Origin: Dasyornis broadbenti
Lineage: Eukaryota > Chordata > Aves > Passeriformes > Dasyornithidae
DNA length: 64,000 nucleotides
Assembly: GCA_013397935.1 (NCBI GenBank)
Contig: VZRN01004204.1
Coordinates: 253,695 to 317,694 of the forward strand
Reading direction: 5' to 3'
The translations under genes were made by a program, and so were the position numbers. The notes under the pieces were generated by a model. The model ran no database searches and had not been told where the DNA came from. It worked only from the letters and a program-made list of their open reading frames with translations. Below are positions 63,581 to 64,000 of the stretch, in pieces; the stretch's first letter is position 1, and each line of letters begins with the position of its first letter.

Positions 63581-63611
63581 CTAGTTTGGCCAGTATGGGA
63601 AACAGTACAGT
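63581..63611 (-). CDS. Possible 31-nt coding exon (TVLFPILAKL)
   Basis: The acceptor is good (GTGGTGTTCTAATTAG, with CTAAT like a branch point close by). The donor is CTAG then GTAGGTATTT. In phase 0 it reads TVLFPILAKL plus a single G, whose phase fits the start of the exon at 61357-61392 (giving Val, or Asp if the second AG is used). It is the most upstream exon proposed. Its short length and one alternative open frame keep confidence low. Confidence 0.3.
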
Positions 63612-64000
63612 CTAATTAGAACACCACTCATCAGCATAATAAACATGCTAATACAGAATGGCTCTCCCTGTTTCTGAGCTACCAGGTAACGAAATACCCC
63701 AATGCGCTATGCCAAGCAGAAATAAAATTTTATGTGCAAAATAATATAACAATATGAAGGGTTGGGCTTTGTTTGGCTTTTATATATATACTGAGATCCC
63801 TCTACACTTTAAATCAGAGTATTTCAAGTAGAAAGTCTTGCAGAAGAAAAACTAACTACACTGTTCTTCTCCTACAAATTAACTAAAACTTGATTTAGGA
63901 GCATCTTAAATTTGTAAGTCTCTATAAGACCTTTGTTAGTAAAAGGAAAAAAAAAAATCAAACAACCAAACACCCTGATAATGCCAAGATACCATGGGAA
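63612..64000. other. Intron, no gene seen
   Basis: This is AT-rich sequence with a short TATATATATA run near 63780 and a TTGTTTGGCTTTT-type stretch. No exon was seen. Confidence 0.6.

Larger units (their letters stand above)
23..63611 (-). other. Inferred minus-strand gene body (partial, many small exons)
   Basis: This is the span of a transcription unit inferred from minus-strand exons with GT/AG boundaries and compatible phases. In order of transcription the exons are 63611-63581, 61392-61357, 54662-54634, 53306-53223, 36367-36257, 33456-33406, 12488-12451, 10381-10336, 9491-9414, 7304-7253, 1221-1124 and possibly 74-23. The translated pieces are charged and leucine-rich in the 53-kb and 9.4-kb exons, as expected for a coiled-coil protein, and less so elsewhere. 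Neither a convincing first exon nor a stop codon with polyadenylation site is in view, so both ends probably lie outside. Single weak exons may be wrong. The three anchor exons (53.2, 9.4 and 1.1 kb) alone are enough to place a minus-strand gene here. I do not recognise the protein. Confidence 0.7.

Overview
This window looks like intronic sequence from a vertebrate nuclear genome, most likely a bird. It is AT-rich and CpG-poor, with no operon-like structure, no long intact ORFs, few interspersed repeats and no mammalian SINE or LINE families. Two things point to birds. One is a solo-LTR-like block at about 23.65-24.5 kb whose wording matches, from memory, a common avian endogenous-retrovirus LTR. 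The other is a set of G/T-rich low-complexity stretches (GGTTT/GTTTG type) that are frequent in songbird introns. Bird is a moderately confident inference. I cannot name the species.

The only gene structure I can support lies on the minus strand, so it is transcribed from high to low coordinates. It is a chain of small exons in large introns. The best exons are 53223-53306 (coiled-coil peptide starting DGIKDECSVLK), 9414-9491 (peptide containing KSTQTEL) and 1124-1221 (ending EDVLYAHPYQ). Between them lie plausible exons at 36257-36367, 33406-33456, 12451-12488, 10336-10381 and 7253-7304. Weaker ones lie upstream at 63581-63611, 61357-61392 and 54634-54662, and downstream at 23-74. Each pair of proposed neighbours has compatible splice phase, including the non-zero junctions. 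I chose frames partly to make phases match, so this is supporting evidence and not proof. The predicted product is partly coiled coil. I do not recognise the protein and give no gene symbol. The first and last exons of the gene probably lie outside the window, although an ATG-containing segment at 36474-36523 could be an internal alternative first exon.

Layout: 1-12.5 kb holds the cluster of downstream exons. 12.5-33.4 kb is a 21-kb intron with the LTR, a 53-nt T tract, a plus-strand exon-like segment (18105-18266), two possibly conserved non-coding blocks and the longest ORF of the window (28478-29083, minus). 33.4-36.5 kb holds two exons and the possible alternative start. 36.5-53.2 kb is intron with possible conserved blocks near 37.1 and 44.4 kb. 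53.2-64 kb holds the upstream exons. No tRNA, rRNA, CRISPR array or autonomous transposon coding region was seen. All gene calls come from reading splice sites and reading frames by eye, without any alignment.
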